Of a stretch of DNA of 64,000 nucleotides, positions 32,328 through 41,216 are shown one piece after another. The position numbers and the translations under genes were made by a program. This DNA is from Algiphilus sp965216485. Its GTDB lineage: Bacteria > Pseudomonadota > Gammaproteobacteria > Nevskiales > Nevskiaceae. The DNA is taken from contig NZ_OZ244162.1 in assembly GCF_965216485.1 (NCBI RefSeq), forward strand, positions 310,001-374,000. Reading direction: 5' to 3'. The notes under the pieces were generated by a model. It was not told where the DNA came from. It made no database searches and saw only the letters and a list, made by a program, of their open reading frames with translations. Numbering within the stretch: position 1 is the stretch's first letter; every line of letters begins with the position of its first letter.

Positions 32328-33694
32328 CTACACAGGCGCTCGAGTTCGTCGAGCGCCTCGCTGGTATAGACCGCCAGCCGCTGCATGCTGGGCAGCGTGT
32401 CGCGACAGCCGGTAAAGCCGAAGTTGAGCGTGTCGACGTAGCTGACGCAGGTGATGTTCAGACCCTGCCCATGCGAAACCAGGGAGACCGGGTACATCGC
32501 CTCCAGCCGTGCACCACCGAGATAGAGCGTTTCCTTCGGCCCCGGCACATTGGAAATGGCCAGGTTGAACATGGGCGGCGTGCGACCGCCCAGATGCATC
32601 AGCAACTGCCAGATATAGGGCCCCATCAACAGCATGGTGTACTGATCGAGGGCTTCCTTGGGCAGTGCCTGCAGATGCTTCTTGGCGCGATCGGTGGAGG
32701 CCACGATGGCTTCCAGGCGCTTGCGCGGGTCGGCGATATCGGTGGCCAGCGAGGCGATGATGAAACTGATGGCAGTGCCCACCGCCACATCGTCCTTGGG
32801 GCGGACCGACACCGGGATGCCCGCGGTCAGCGAGCGCCGCGGCAGCTGATTGGCTTCCTTCAGATAGCGCCGCAGCGAGCCGGCACAGATGGCGAGGACG
32901 ACGTCATTGATGGTGCCGCCGCAGCCCTCCGCCACTTTCTTGAGCCGGCGCATGTCGTATTGCTGGGTGGCAAAGCGGCGCTGCGCCGAGATGCGCTTGT
33001 TGAGCACCGAGCGCGGCGCATCGAAGGGCGCGACCTGGGCGTCACCGTCGCTGGAGCCGGCGCGATAGGAGGCGATCAGCGCGCGCGCGGCCGAAGGAAT
33101 GCCGCTGGCGAATCCGCGCAGACTCGGCGTCGCCAGCGCGGCGCTGGAGGCCGTGCCCGTGTCGCGCTTCTTGGCGTAGTCGGCGCCAACGCTCCATGGC
33201 GGACGAAAGGATGCCGAGGGGTCGGTGCTCATTGCCCGCTGCACCATGCGCATGCCGCCGACGCCATCGACCAGCGCATGATGCATCTTGGTGTAGAGCG
33301 CGAAGCGCCCGCCTTCCAGGCCTTCGATCAGGTGGCACTCCCAGAGCGGCCGCGAGACATCCATCGGATGGCTATGCAGGCGCGAGATGAGCACGCCGAG
33401 TTCGCGCTCACCGCCCGGCGCCGGCAGCGCGGAGTGGCGGAAGTGATAGTCGATATCAAGATCGTCGTCCCGCTCCCACGCCGGCAACACACCGCGCAGC
33501 GGCGAAGGCTTGAGGCGCAGATTCCACGGCGGCGCGAAACTGCGTGAGGCGCGCGCTTCCTCTGAAAGATTGCGCAGGAAATCCTCAGGTGCGTCCTCCG
33601 GCAGGGAGAAAATCTGCAACCCGGCCACATGCATGGGCGTATTGGCGGTATCGACGTAGAGCCACGCCGCATCCATGGGCTTGAGGCGTTTCAT
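32324..33694 (-). CDS. Wax ester synthase / diacylglycerol acyltransferase (WS/DGAT)
   Basis: Bifunctional acyl-CoA:alcohol/diacylglycerol acyltransferase that makes wax esters and triacylglycerol storage lipid at the inner membrane. The 456-residue protein has the catalytic HHALVDG motif at about 138-144, the N-terminal PMDAAWLYVDT segment and the conserved C-terminal NLAISNVPGP. The length matches the family. It is divergent from an aldehyde dehydrogenase with a 148-base shared regulatory region. Confidence 0.93.
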   Translation of the reverse strand: MKRLKPMDAAWLYVDTANTPMHVAGLQIFSLPEDAPEDFLRNLSEEARASRSFAPPWNLRLKPSPLRGVLPAWERDDDLDIDYHFRHSALPAPGGERELGVLISRLHSHPMDVSRPLWECHLIEGLEGGRFALYTKMHHALVDGVGGMRMVQRAMSTDPSASFRPPWSVGADYAKKRDTGTASSAALATPSLRGFASGIPSAARALIASYRAGSSDGDAQVAPFDAPRSVLNKRISAQRRFATQQYDMRRLKKVAEGCGGTINDVVLAICAGSLRRYLKEANQLPRRSLTAGIPVSVRPKDDVAVGTAISFIIASLATDIADPRKRLEAIVASTDRAKKHLQALPKEALDQYTMLLMGPYIWQLLMHLGGRTPPMFNLAISNVPGPKETLYLGGARLEAMYPVSLVSHGQGLNITCVSYVDTLNFGFTGCRDTLPSMQRLAVYTSEALDELERLCS

Positions 33695-33753
33695 GTCTTC
33701 TCCCTGTGCTTGAAGCGATGCCTATTTACTAGTGCGTGCAGTGTATGCAGCTT

Positions 33754-33786
33754 GGAGAAAAAAGTGCAGGTGCTTTCTCCTTGACA
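33754..33786. promoter_or_regulatory. Inverted repeat beside a TTGACA box between WS/DGAT and aldehyde dehydrogenase
   Basis: Arms GGAGAAA (33754-33760) and TTTCTCC (33774-33780) enclose a short inner GCA/TGC pair. The perfect -35 hexamer TTGACA follows at 33781-33786 in the rightward direction. No good -10 is found at 16-18 bases. It could be an operator for a lipid-responsive repressor. Confidence 0.3.
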
Positions 33787-33842
33787 CCAGGCAGTGGCAT
33801 ACTCATTGAACAAGCGTTAAGGCCGCATTGCAGGAGACCCGC

Positions 33843-35294
33843 ATGAACAAGGCTGCCCAAGCCCTCGAAACCACCCCCGTCGCCTCGGCGGACCACGACG
33901 AAATCCGCCGCATCTTCGCGCAGCAGCGCGACACCATGCTGGCCTGGCGTCAGTCCACCGCCGAGGAACGCCTGGCGCGTATCCAGCGGCTGGTCGATGC
34001 GGTCGAAGCACATACCGATGAGATCGTCGCGGCCGGCGCCGCCGACTTCCGCAAGCCGGCGGAAGAGGTGCACATCACCGAAATCCTCCCGATCTACATG
34101 GAGGCCAAGGACGCCAAGCGCCACCTCAAGAAGTGGATGAAGTCCAAGAGCGTGCCGCCCACCCGCATGATGCTCGGCACCAAGGCCTACATGCAGTACG
34201 AGCCGAAGGGACGCGCGCTGATCATCTCGCCGTGGAACTACCCGCTCAATCTCAGCTTCGGGCCGCTGGTGTCCGCTCTCGCCGCAGGCTGTCCGACGAT
34301 CCTCAAGCCCTCCGAGATGACGCCGAACATGAGCGCGCTGATGGCGAAGATCGTGCGCGAGACCTTCGACCCGAGCGAAGTCGCCCTGTTCGAAGGCGAA
34401 GTCGACGTCAGCCAGACGCTGCTCGATCTGCCCTTCGATCACATCTTCTTCACCGGCAGCCCGCAGGTCGGCAAGATCGTGATGGCGGCCGCTGCCAAGC
34501 ATCTCACCAGCGTCACGCTGGAACTGGGCGGCAAGTCGCCCACCATCATCGATGAGAGCGCCGACGTCGATCTCGCCGCGCGCACCATCATGTGGGGCAA
34601 GTACACCAACAACGGCCAGACCTGTATCGCGCCGGATCACATCTATGTGCACAACAGCATCCGCGAGAAGTTCGTGCACGCCGCGGTCGAGACACTCAAG
34701 AAGTACTACGGCGATTCGGTCGAAAAGCACAAGGAATCGCCCTTCCTCGCGCGCATCGTCAATCACAACCACACGCATCGCATCTCCGGCCTGCTCGACG
34801 ATGCCAAGACGCGCGGCGCGCGCGTGCTCTATGGCGACGATGTCGACCACGACGACCGCTACATCGCGCCCACGCTGCTGACCGACCTTCCGGCCGACGC
34901 CAAGATCATGGAAGAGGAGATCTTCGGCCCGCTGCTGCCCATCATCGGCTATGACGACATCGACGAAGTGATCGGCAAGATCAACGATGCGCCCAAGCCG
35001 CTGGCGCTCTACATCTGGAGCAAGAAGGACGACAACATCCGCGAGGTCATGCAGCGCACCAGTTCCGGCGGCGCCTGCATCAACCACGCCGTGGTCCACT
35101 TCCTGCACGGCAATCTGCCCTTTGGCGGCGTCAACAACTCCGGCATCGGCAGCGGCCACGGCGAATTCGGCTTCAAGGCCTTCTCGCACGAGCGCGCCGT
35201 GGTGCGCACCCGCTTCATGATGGCCCGGCTCTTCTTCCCGCCGTATACCAAGCTGAGCAATGCCATCATCAAGATTCTGCCGCGCAGCATCTAG
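33843..35294 (+). CDS. Aldehyde dehydrogenase (class 3/fatty or coniferyl aldehyde type)
   Basis: NAD(P)-dependent oxidation of an aldehyde to a carboxylate. The 483-residue protein has the cofactor region ISPWNYPLNLS, IFFTGSPQVGK, the general base Glu227 in LELGGKSP and the catalytic Cys261 in NNGQTCIAPDH. A basic, hydrophobic C-terminal tail could associate with membrane. GGAG precedes the ATG at 33843. Family members oxidise fatty or aromatic aldehydes; the WS/DGAT and dehalogenase neighbours favour long-chain aldehydes. Confidence 0.92.
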   Translation: MNKAAQALETTPVASADHDEIRRIFAQQRDTMLAWRQSTAEERLARIQRLVDAVEAHTDEIVAAGAADFRKPAEEVHITEILPIYMEAKDAKRHLKKWMKSKSVPPTRMMLGTKAYMQYEPKGRALIISPWNYPLNLSFGPLVSALAAGCPTILKPSEMTPNMSALMAKIVRETFDPSEVALFEGEVDVSQTLLDLPFDHIFFTGSPQVGKIVMAAAAKHLTSVTLELGGKSPTIIDESADVDLAARTIMWGKYTNNGQTCIAPDHIYVHNSIREKFVHAAVETLKKYYGDSVEKHKESPFLARIVNHNHTHRISGLLDDAKTRGARVLYGDDVDHDDRYIAPTLLTDLPADAKIMEEEIFGPLLPIIGYDDIDEVIGKINDAPKPLALYIWSKKDDNIREVMQRTSSGGACINHAVVHFLHGNLPFGGVNNSGIGSGHGEFGFKAFSHERAVVRTRFMMARLFFPPYTKLSNAIIKILPRSI

Positions 35295-35322
35295 CCACAG
35301 CCACGCAGTCTTTCCTTCAACA

Positions 35323-35350
35323 GGCCCTGCCCATGGCGGGGCCTTGTTGT
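35323..35350 (+). terminator. Rho-independent terminator after the aldehyde dehydrogenase
   Basis: Nine-base stem GGCCCTGCC with GGCGGGGCC (35323-35331 and 35335-35343, one G-T pair), a three-base loop, then the T-rich TTGTTGTG. It overlaps the apparent start of the next gene. Confidence 0.65.
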
Positions 35351-37517
35351 GTGCGCTGGGGTTGCTCGCCGGCCTGCTGATCCCGGTCCCGCCGACGCAG
35401 GCGGGGGTCGAGGCCGCCCCCGCCAGGCACTGGTGGAACAACTGCACGGCGAGTGCGTCGCCGACCCCTACCGCTGGCTGGAAGATACGGATGCTGCTGA
35501 GGTCCAGGCGTGGGTGACGGCACAGAATGCCTATAGCGCCCACCATCTCGACGGCCTGCCCTTGCGCGACGCCTTCGCCCGACGTCTCGAAGCCATCTGG
35601 GACACTCCGCGACGCAGCCTGCCGCAGATCGCGGCCAGTGGCGCCCGCGTCTTCGAGGCCAACAGCGGCCTCCAGGAGCAGCCCGTGCTCTACTGGCAGG
35701 CCAGCGCCAAGGCCGAGGCCCGGGCGCTGCTTGACCCGAACGCCATGGCCACGGACCCGCCCGTGTCGGTGGGTGAATACGCCCTGTCTCCAGATGGTGG
35801 GCTGTTGGCCTATACGCTGTCGCAGTCTGGGTCGGACTGGCGGACGCTGCGCATCCGGCGCACCGACACCGGCGAGGATCTGCCCACGCGCATCGAGCGC
35901 GTCAAGTTTTCCTCGCTGGCCTGGACGGCCGACAGCCGCGGCATCTTCTACGCCCGCTATCCGGAAGCGCCGGCAAACGCCGACCCCTTGTTCGATCCGC
36001 TGGCCCACCAGCGCCTGCGCCTGCACCGCTTGAACGAGGATGGCGCGGACAGCGCGGGTGACCACCTCATTCGGGAGGCGCCCGAGCATCCGCGGCGGGG
36101 CTTCAGCGCGCAGACCTCCGAGGATGGCCAGTGGCTGTGGATTGCGGCCTGGGAGGGCACACGCCACAACCTGCTCTTCGCCCAGCCGGTGGATGCGACC
36201 GGCCGCGCCACCGCGGATGCCATCCCGCTGGTGACCCGCTTGCAACACGACTACGCGGTGGTTGGTCATCACCAGGAGACGGTCTTTGTGCTGACCGATG
36301 ACGGCGCAGCACGCGGACGCATCGTCGCCATCGACCTGAATGCCCCGCAACGACGCCACTGGCGCACCCTCGTGCCGGAAAGTACGGAGGTCCTGCGTGA
36401 TGCCCGCATGGTCGGCGGTCGACTGGTGGTGCACGCCCTGCGCGATGCCGCCTCCGTGCTGCGCGTGGTCTCGCTGCAGGGCGAGACTGTGCACAGTATT
36501 CCGTTGGCGGGACTGGGCACGGTGACCGGCCTGAGTGGACGCCAAAATCAGGCTGCCTTGCACTACGGATTCAGCACGACCACGGTTCCCACCCGAAGCT
36601 ATCGGGTCGATCTATCGCAGACGCCGCTGGCACCCGCACTGGTACATGCGCCGCCGCCACGCTTTGATGCGGCTTCGGTCGTCACCACCCGCGCCTTTGC
36701 CACATCGCGCGACGGCACCCGCATCCCGGTCCTGCTTACCCACCGGCGCGATCTCGATCTTGACCGCACCCATCCCACGATCCTCTACGGTTATGGCGGT
36801 TTCAACATTGCGCTGACGCCGCGCTTTTCGACCCGCGCCGCGGCGTGGGTGGACGCCGGCGGCATCTGGGCGGTGGCCAACCTGCGCGGCGGCGGCGAAT
36901 ACGGCACACCCTGGCACGAGGCCGGCATCCGCGACAACAAGCCGCAGACCTTCGACGACGTCATCGCCGCGGCGGGCTGGCTGATCCACAACGGCTACAC
37001 GCGCAGCGAGCAGTTGGCGCTGCACGGCGCCTCCAACGGCGGCATGGTGGTGGGCGCGGTGGTCAACCGGCGCCCCGACCTGTTTGCAGCGGCCGTGCCC
37101 GCGGTGGGTGTCATGGACATGCTGCGTTTCCATCGTTTCAGCATCGGCTGGGCGTGGAAGCCGGACTATGGCGACCCGGAGAAGGCCGAGGATTTCGCGG
37201 TACTGCGCAGCTATTCGCCGTATCACAACATCGCGCCGAATACCGACTATCCGGCAACGCTGATCACCACCGCCGACCACGACGATCGCGTCTCCCCCGC
37301 ACACAGCTACAAATATGCCGCCCGCCTGCAATGGGCGCAGTCGGGGGAAGCGCCCATCCTGTTGCGCGTCGAACGCAAGGCGGGACACGGGGCCGGCAAG
37401 GGGACCCAGCAGCGCATCGCCGAAGCCCGCGACGTGCTGGCCTTTACTGCGCAGTTCACCGGATTGGCCCCGACGGTCAGCCCCGTCCGCAATACCAGCC
37501 CCACCAATCCCGACTAG
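35344..37517 (+). CDS. Prolyl oligopeptidase family (S9A) protein, frame broken near the N-terminus
   Basis: The main frame encodes about 720 residues: a beta-propeller and a C-terminal hydrolase. It has DPYRWLED, nucleophile Ser in HGASNGGM, Asp in ADHDDRVSP and His in AGHGAG. It has no signal peptide. The frame one base off encodes LLCALGLLAGLLIPV with a cleavage-like PTQAG site just upstream, starting at TTG 35344. Adding one C to the five-C run at 35417-35421 joins the two exactly. This is either a frameshift mutation or a homopolymer sequencing error. The start also sits on a terminator hairpin. If unbroken, the enzyme would be periplasmic and cut short proline peptides. Confidence 0.8.
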
Positions 37518-37565
37518 GCCCCATCCTTGCACCTGGCTTGCAGGGGCGCGTTGCCCTATTGGAAT

Positions 37566-38630
37566 ATGACCGCCATGACGACAACACCGCGAACACTGGC
37601 GCGCGCGCTGGCTCTTCCCTTCCTGCTCGTGGTCAGCACGACGGTGGTGGCCCAGGGTTGGCGCGCCGAGCGCGTGACTGGCCCGGTGGAGAGCACGTCC
37701 GGTGAAGCACTCGCCGATGGCGCACCGCTGGCAGCGGATGCCCGCCTGCAGCTGCAGGAAGGTGGCGCCCTGACCCTCTGGCGCGCCGGCACCCGGCTGC
37801 GCCTGCGCGGTCCCGCCGAGCTTGCCCTGTTCCCCGCCGATCAACCTGAGGTCGCGCGCGTGCAATTGCGCGATGGCGCACTGCGCGCCGACGCCCCCGC
37901 AGGACGCGATCTGCGCGTCAACGCCGGCGCCCTGCGTCTGCGCCTGGTCAATGCCGAAGCCTGGATGGCGGCAGCCGGTGACGGCGACCGTGTATGCGCC
38001 CTCAGAGGCACCACGCAGGTGCAGGTACCGGACAGCAATCAGACGCTGATGCTGGAACGCACCGGCGCCTGTCTTCGCCGTCTGCAGGATGGCACCTTGT
38101 TGCACGAGCGCCCGACCCGAAGCGAACTCAATGCACGCCTGGCGCGCGCCGATGGCGGCAGCGACCCCGTGCCGGTGACCTTTAGGCCCGCGCCCATTCC
38201 GGAAGGCGCGCGCACGGCATCGAGCCCCGCGCCCTCCTCCACGCCCCCTGAAGAAAGTTCGATCCGTTCCGCCGACGCCGGGTCAGCGGCAGCCGCCGCC
38301 GCGCCCGCCGCACCGGATACGAATCCTGTACTCCAAACACCGGCACGCAGTGTCAAGCCGGTGGAGCGCGCGGCGCCCCCAGACCAGTACGAACAGGCCT
38401 GGTTTGTCGTGATTGGCGCCTTTACCGACGAAGCAAGCGCTCGCGCGGTATTGCGCAGGAATCAGGGCATTGCCCCGGATGAAGGCCATGTGTTGCGCAT
38501 TGCCCGCGGCGGCCTGTTCCGCTCGGCAGTTGGGCCCTTTCCGGATCGCGCGGCCGCCGAAGCGCGCCGCGAGGCATTGCGGACGGACTACCCGGAAGCA
38601 TGGTTGCTCCGGCCGGGCGCCCATCCGTAG
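37566..38630 (+). CDS. Exported SPOR-domain protein
   Basis: A 354-residue protein with a signal peptide (cleavage after VVAQ or nearby, about residue 29). A beta-rich FecR-like middle domain follows (WRAGTRLRLRGPAEL, VQLRDGALRADAPAGR). A Pro/Ala/Ser-rich linker at about 210-270 leads to a C-terminal SPOR domain (WFVVIGAFTDEASARAVL, GLFRSAVGPF). SPOR domains bind denuded glycan strands at the septum. A second ATG at 37575 is possible. The function is unknown; septal or wall sensing is inferred. Confidence 0.82.
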   Translation: MTAMTTTPRTLARALALPFLLVVSTTVVAQGWRAERVTGPVESTSGEALADGAPLAADARLQLQEGGALTLWRAGTRLRLRGPAELALFPADQPEVARVQLRDGALRADAPAGRDLRVNAGALRLRLVNAEAWMAAAGDGDRVCALRGTTQVQVPDSNQTLMLERTGACLRRLQDGTLLHERPTRSELNARLARADGGSDPVPVTFRPAPIPEGARTASSPAPSSTPPEESSIRSADAGSAAAAAAPAAPDTNPVLQTPARSVKPVERAAPPDQYEQAWFVVIGAFTDEASARAVLRRNQGIAPDEGHVLRIARGGLFRSAVGPFPDRAAAEARREALRTDYPEAWLLRPGAHP

Positions 38631-38687
38631 AGGCGGAGCCGCACTCGATTCGTCTTGACAGGCCCCTTGCCGGCCCTGGCCCTCTTC

Positions 38688-38716
38688 TTGCTTTGCCAAT
38701 CTGACACCCCTATATA
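38688..38716 (+). promoter_or_regulatory. Predicted promoter of the sodium channel gene
   Basis: TTGCTT (38688-38693), a 17-base spacer, then TATATA (38711-38716), one of few AT-rich hexamers in the region. It would start transcription near 38723, about 60 bases before the channel ATG. Confidence 0.4.
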
Positions 38717-38782
38717 GCGGTGCGAAGGCGGGCGGACGGCATGGTGCCCCGCGTGAAGCCTTCTGCAAGGCATGGAGCGGCA

Positions 38783-39685
38783 ATGCGTGAGCAGGTTGTG
38801 GACACCGGTAGATCATGGCGGGCGCGCGTCCGGGATTTCATCGAAGGCCGCCGTGCAACGACAGTCATCATCACGCTGATCCTGATCAATGCCGTCACGC
38901 TTGGTCTGGAAACCGATTCCGAGATCATGGCGCGCTATGGCGCACTGCTCCATATCGTCGACCGCGCCATTCTCATGGTCTTCACGCTGGAACTCCTCCT
39001 GAAGGGCTACGCGCACCGTCTTGCCTTCTTCCGCTCCGGCTGGAACATCTTCGATCTGCTGATCGTCGGCATCGCCTGGCTGCCCGCCACCGGTCCGCTT
39101 GCCATCCTTCGCGCCTTGCGCATCCTGCGGGTGCTGCGCCTGCTGTCGGTGGTTCCGCAGATGCGGCGCGTCATCACCGCCATCGGCCACTCCATTCCCG
39201 GGATGACCTCGGTCATCGGGGTGCTGGCCGTGTTCTTCTACGTGTCCTCGGTGCTGGCCACCAAGCTTTTCGGCATGCATCCGGACCCCCAGATGCAGGA
39301 GTGGTTTGGCTCCATCGGGGCGTCCGCCTACACCCTGTTCCAGGTCATGACCCTGGAAAGCTGGTCGATGGGTATCGTGCGCCCCACCATGGAACTCTAT
39401 CCGCTGGCCTGGGTGTTCTTCGTTCCCTTTATCGTCATCACCAGCTTTGCCGTCCTGAATCTCTTCATTGGCATCATTGTGGACGCCATGCAGACCACGC
39501 AGCGCGAAGCAAGCGCCATGGACGTGGATGTATCGAAGGATTCCGAATTGGACGGCGTACCGCCAGTGAACGCACAGCTGGCGCGGCTCGAGCAGGAATT
39601 CGCGGCGCTGCGCTCGCTACTGCTGCAAGCCGAGGCAGAGAAGCGCGAGGTGTCGCTACCCAAGCGCGAATCCTCTCCCCCATGA
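38783..39685 (+). CDS. Bacterial voltage-gated sodium channel (BacNaV)
   Basis: A 300-residue six-helix channel subunit. The S4 sensor has four arginines at every third position (Arg110, 113, 116, 119 in LRALRILRVLRLL). The selectivity filter at 190-196 is TLESWSM, the same filter I recall for the structurally solved NavAb channel. S6 is followed by a C-terminal coiled coil (LARLEQEFAALRSLLLQAEA) for tetramerisation. GGAG precedes the ATG at 38783. Such channels occur in marine and alkaliphilic bacteria and couple to motility, pH or sodium homeostasis. Confidence 0.93.
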   Translation: MREQVVDTGRSWRARVRDFIEGRRATTVIITLILINAVTLGLETDSEIMARYGALLHIVDRAILMVFTLELLLKGYAHRLAFFRSGWNIFDLLIVGIAWLPATGPLAILRALRILRVLRLLSVVPQMRRVITAIGHSIPGMTSVIGVLAVFFYVSSVLATKLFGMHPDPQMQEWFGSIGASAYTLFQVMTLESWSMGIVRPTMELYPLAWVFFVPFIVITSFAVLNLFIGIIVDAMQTTQREASAMDVDVSKDSELDGVPPVNAQLARLEQEFAALRSLLLQAEAEKREVSLPKRESSPP

Positions 39686-39755
39686 AAGCGGGACACGCCG
39701 GCATGGCGGCCTGTGCTACAACCCCCGGATTGCTTGTTCCACCCGGGGGTTTTCC

Positions 39756-40562
39756 ATGCCGTACCGTTTTCTGACCGCGCTGCTCACCGCTGCCAGCGTC
39801 AGCTTCACCGCGCCCGCGCTGGCGGGCGGTAGCGCCACCATCGCTTCCCAGGACCAGTCCATGTCGTTGGAGTACGACGGTGATCGGGTGCGCATGAATG
39901 TGCAGGGAGAAGCCGATACCTACATGGTGATCCGCGACGGGCGCATGTATTCGGTCGCCGGCGGCATGGTCTTCGACGCCTCCAGCCTGATGCGCAGCTT
40001 TGCCGGCCAGGCCCCCGCGCCCGGCGACGATGTCGGCGACTTCCACGGCCTCAAGGCCACCGGTCGCAGCGAGACCGTGGCGGGTATTCCCGGCGAGGTC
40101 TATGTGATCGACTTTACCGACAGCGAAGGGCGCCGGCAGCAGAAGGAGGCGGTTCTGTCGCGCGACAAACGCGCCCGCGAGATGCAGCAGGCCTTCATGC
40201 ACATGACGCAGGTGATGGCCGAAGCCACCAATACCAACACCTCGGGCGCCGCGGAAATGGATGCGGCGCTCGACGGTCGCGGCATCCTGCGCATGGGCAA
40301 TGAGATGCGCGTGACTGCCATCAGCGGCAGCACGCCGCCGGCCGCGCGCTTCGAGCTCCCGTCGGAGCCGCAACAACTCGGTGGGGGAGGCAGTGAAGGG
40401 GAAGGCGGCATCGGTGCAGCCATCAGTGGTTTCTTCGGCGAGAAGGCGGAGCGGCAGCAGGATCGTGCCGCCGACCGGACCGAACAGGAAATCGATGAGC
40501 AGACCGACAAGGCCGCCGACAGCCTGATGGACAAGGCCTTCGACAAGCTCTTCGGCAACTGA
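39756..40562 (+). CDS. Exported protein of unknown function (DUF4412-like)
   Basis: A 268-residue protein with a signal peptide cleaved after APALA (about residue 23). The mature part is beta-rich with repeated short strands (MSLEYDGDRVRMNV, TYMVIRDGRMYSVAGG). This resembles the DUF4412 type that folds like lipoprotein carriers, but the match is uncertain. A helical region and a Gly-rich hinge precede an acidic, amphipathic C-terminus (EQEIDEQTDKAADSLMDKAF). A strong terminator follows. Confidence 0.6.
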   Translation: MPYRFLTALLTAASVSFTAPALAGGSATIASQDQSMSLEYDGDRVRMNVQGEADTYMVIRDGRMYSVAGGMVFDASSLMRSFAGQAPAPGDDVGDFHGLKATGRSETVAGIPGEVYVIDFTDSEGRRQQKEAVLSRDKRAREMQQAFMHMTQVMAEATNTNTSGAAEMDAALDGRGILRMGNEMRVTAISGSTPPAARFELPSEPQQLGGGGSEGEGGIGAAISGFFGEKAERQQDRAADRTEQEIDEQTDKAADSLMDKAFDKLFGN

Positions 40563-40595
40563 AGCGCTCGCCGTCCTTCAGCGCTGGCATTCTCT

Positions 40596-40625
40596 GCCCG
40601 CGGCCTCACAGGCTGCGGGCTTTTT
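40596..40625 (+). terminator. Rho-independent terminator after the exported protein
   Basis: Stem GCCCGCGGCC with GGCTGCGGGC (40596-40605 and 40611-40620, one mismatch), a five-base loop and five T. The minus strand lacks a T run, so it serves only the plus-strand gene. Confidence 0.8.
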
Positions 40626-41157
40626 AATGTGCGCCAGAGCCGCGTTGACGCCAGCCGAGGGCATGCAGGGCCGGTACATAGACCTGCTGCCAGTCGCCTT
40701 CCACGGTCAGCAGAATGACCAGGTCGCCAGCGGTGAGGCGCATGAGCGGTTGCGACTGTATCGACGGACCGGCACGCAAGGCGGTGGGCTCGGCGAGACG
40801 GTAGCGCGGCAGATGCGCGCCCACCGTGGCGGCCATGTCGGGCGCGCGCCGCACCTTGTCGGCATCGAGGGCGACCAGCGCGCGCAGCGCCTGCGCCAGC
40901 TCGGCAGCATCCGGGATGGCCGCCCAGGCCGCTTCGGCCGGTGCGGCCCTTGCGAAGACCGGAATCGGCGTTGGCGCTTCCGCCTCGGCGGCAACCGGCT
41001 TGTCCGCTTCCTTGGCTTTGCCAATCGGAATGAAGATGGTGCCGCGCGTCGGTGGTCGATGCGGCTCACCCGCCTGCGCAACACTCAGTGCGCTGGCGCA
41101 GAGCCCCCCGAATAAAGCGACCGCGACGGCCATGCGCGCCTTGCCCTTGTCGTGCAC
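40624..41157 (-). CDS. Exported SH3-like domain protein
   Basis: A 177-residue protein starting at a GTG at 41157 with GAGG upstream. It has a signal peptide (cleavage after VAQA, about residue 29), an Ala/Pro-rich middle and a C-terminal bacterial SH3 fold (LRAGPSIQSQPLMRLTAGD, then LTVEGDWQQVYV). Such domains bind wall peptides or protein partners. A start 20 codons upstream is possible but hydrophilic. It is upstream of nothing obvious; typA lies 59 bases away on the same strand. Confidence 0.7.
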   Translation of the reverse strand: MHDKGKARMAVAVALFGGLCASALSVAQAGEPHRPPTRGTIFIPIGKAKEADKPVAAEAEAPTPIPVFARAAPAEAAWAAIPDAAELAQALRALVALDADKVRRAPDMAATVGAHLPRYRLAEPTALRAGPSIQSQPLMRLTAGDLVILLTVEGDWQQVYVPALHALGWRQRGSGAH

Positions 41158-41216
41158 AGCGACCTCACCATGTGAGTGTGACCCGCATGGTACGTCAGGC
41201 CCGACGCGCCCGGCCA

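Noticed and set aside
33729..36563. 944-codon open frame antisense to the aldehyde dehydrogenase and S9A genes
   Set aside because: It covers two well-supported genes on the other strand, one with intact catalytic motifs throughout. No family features were seen in the antisense product.
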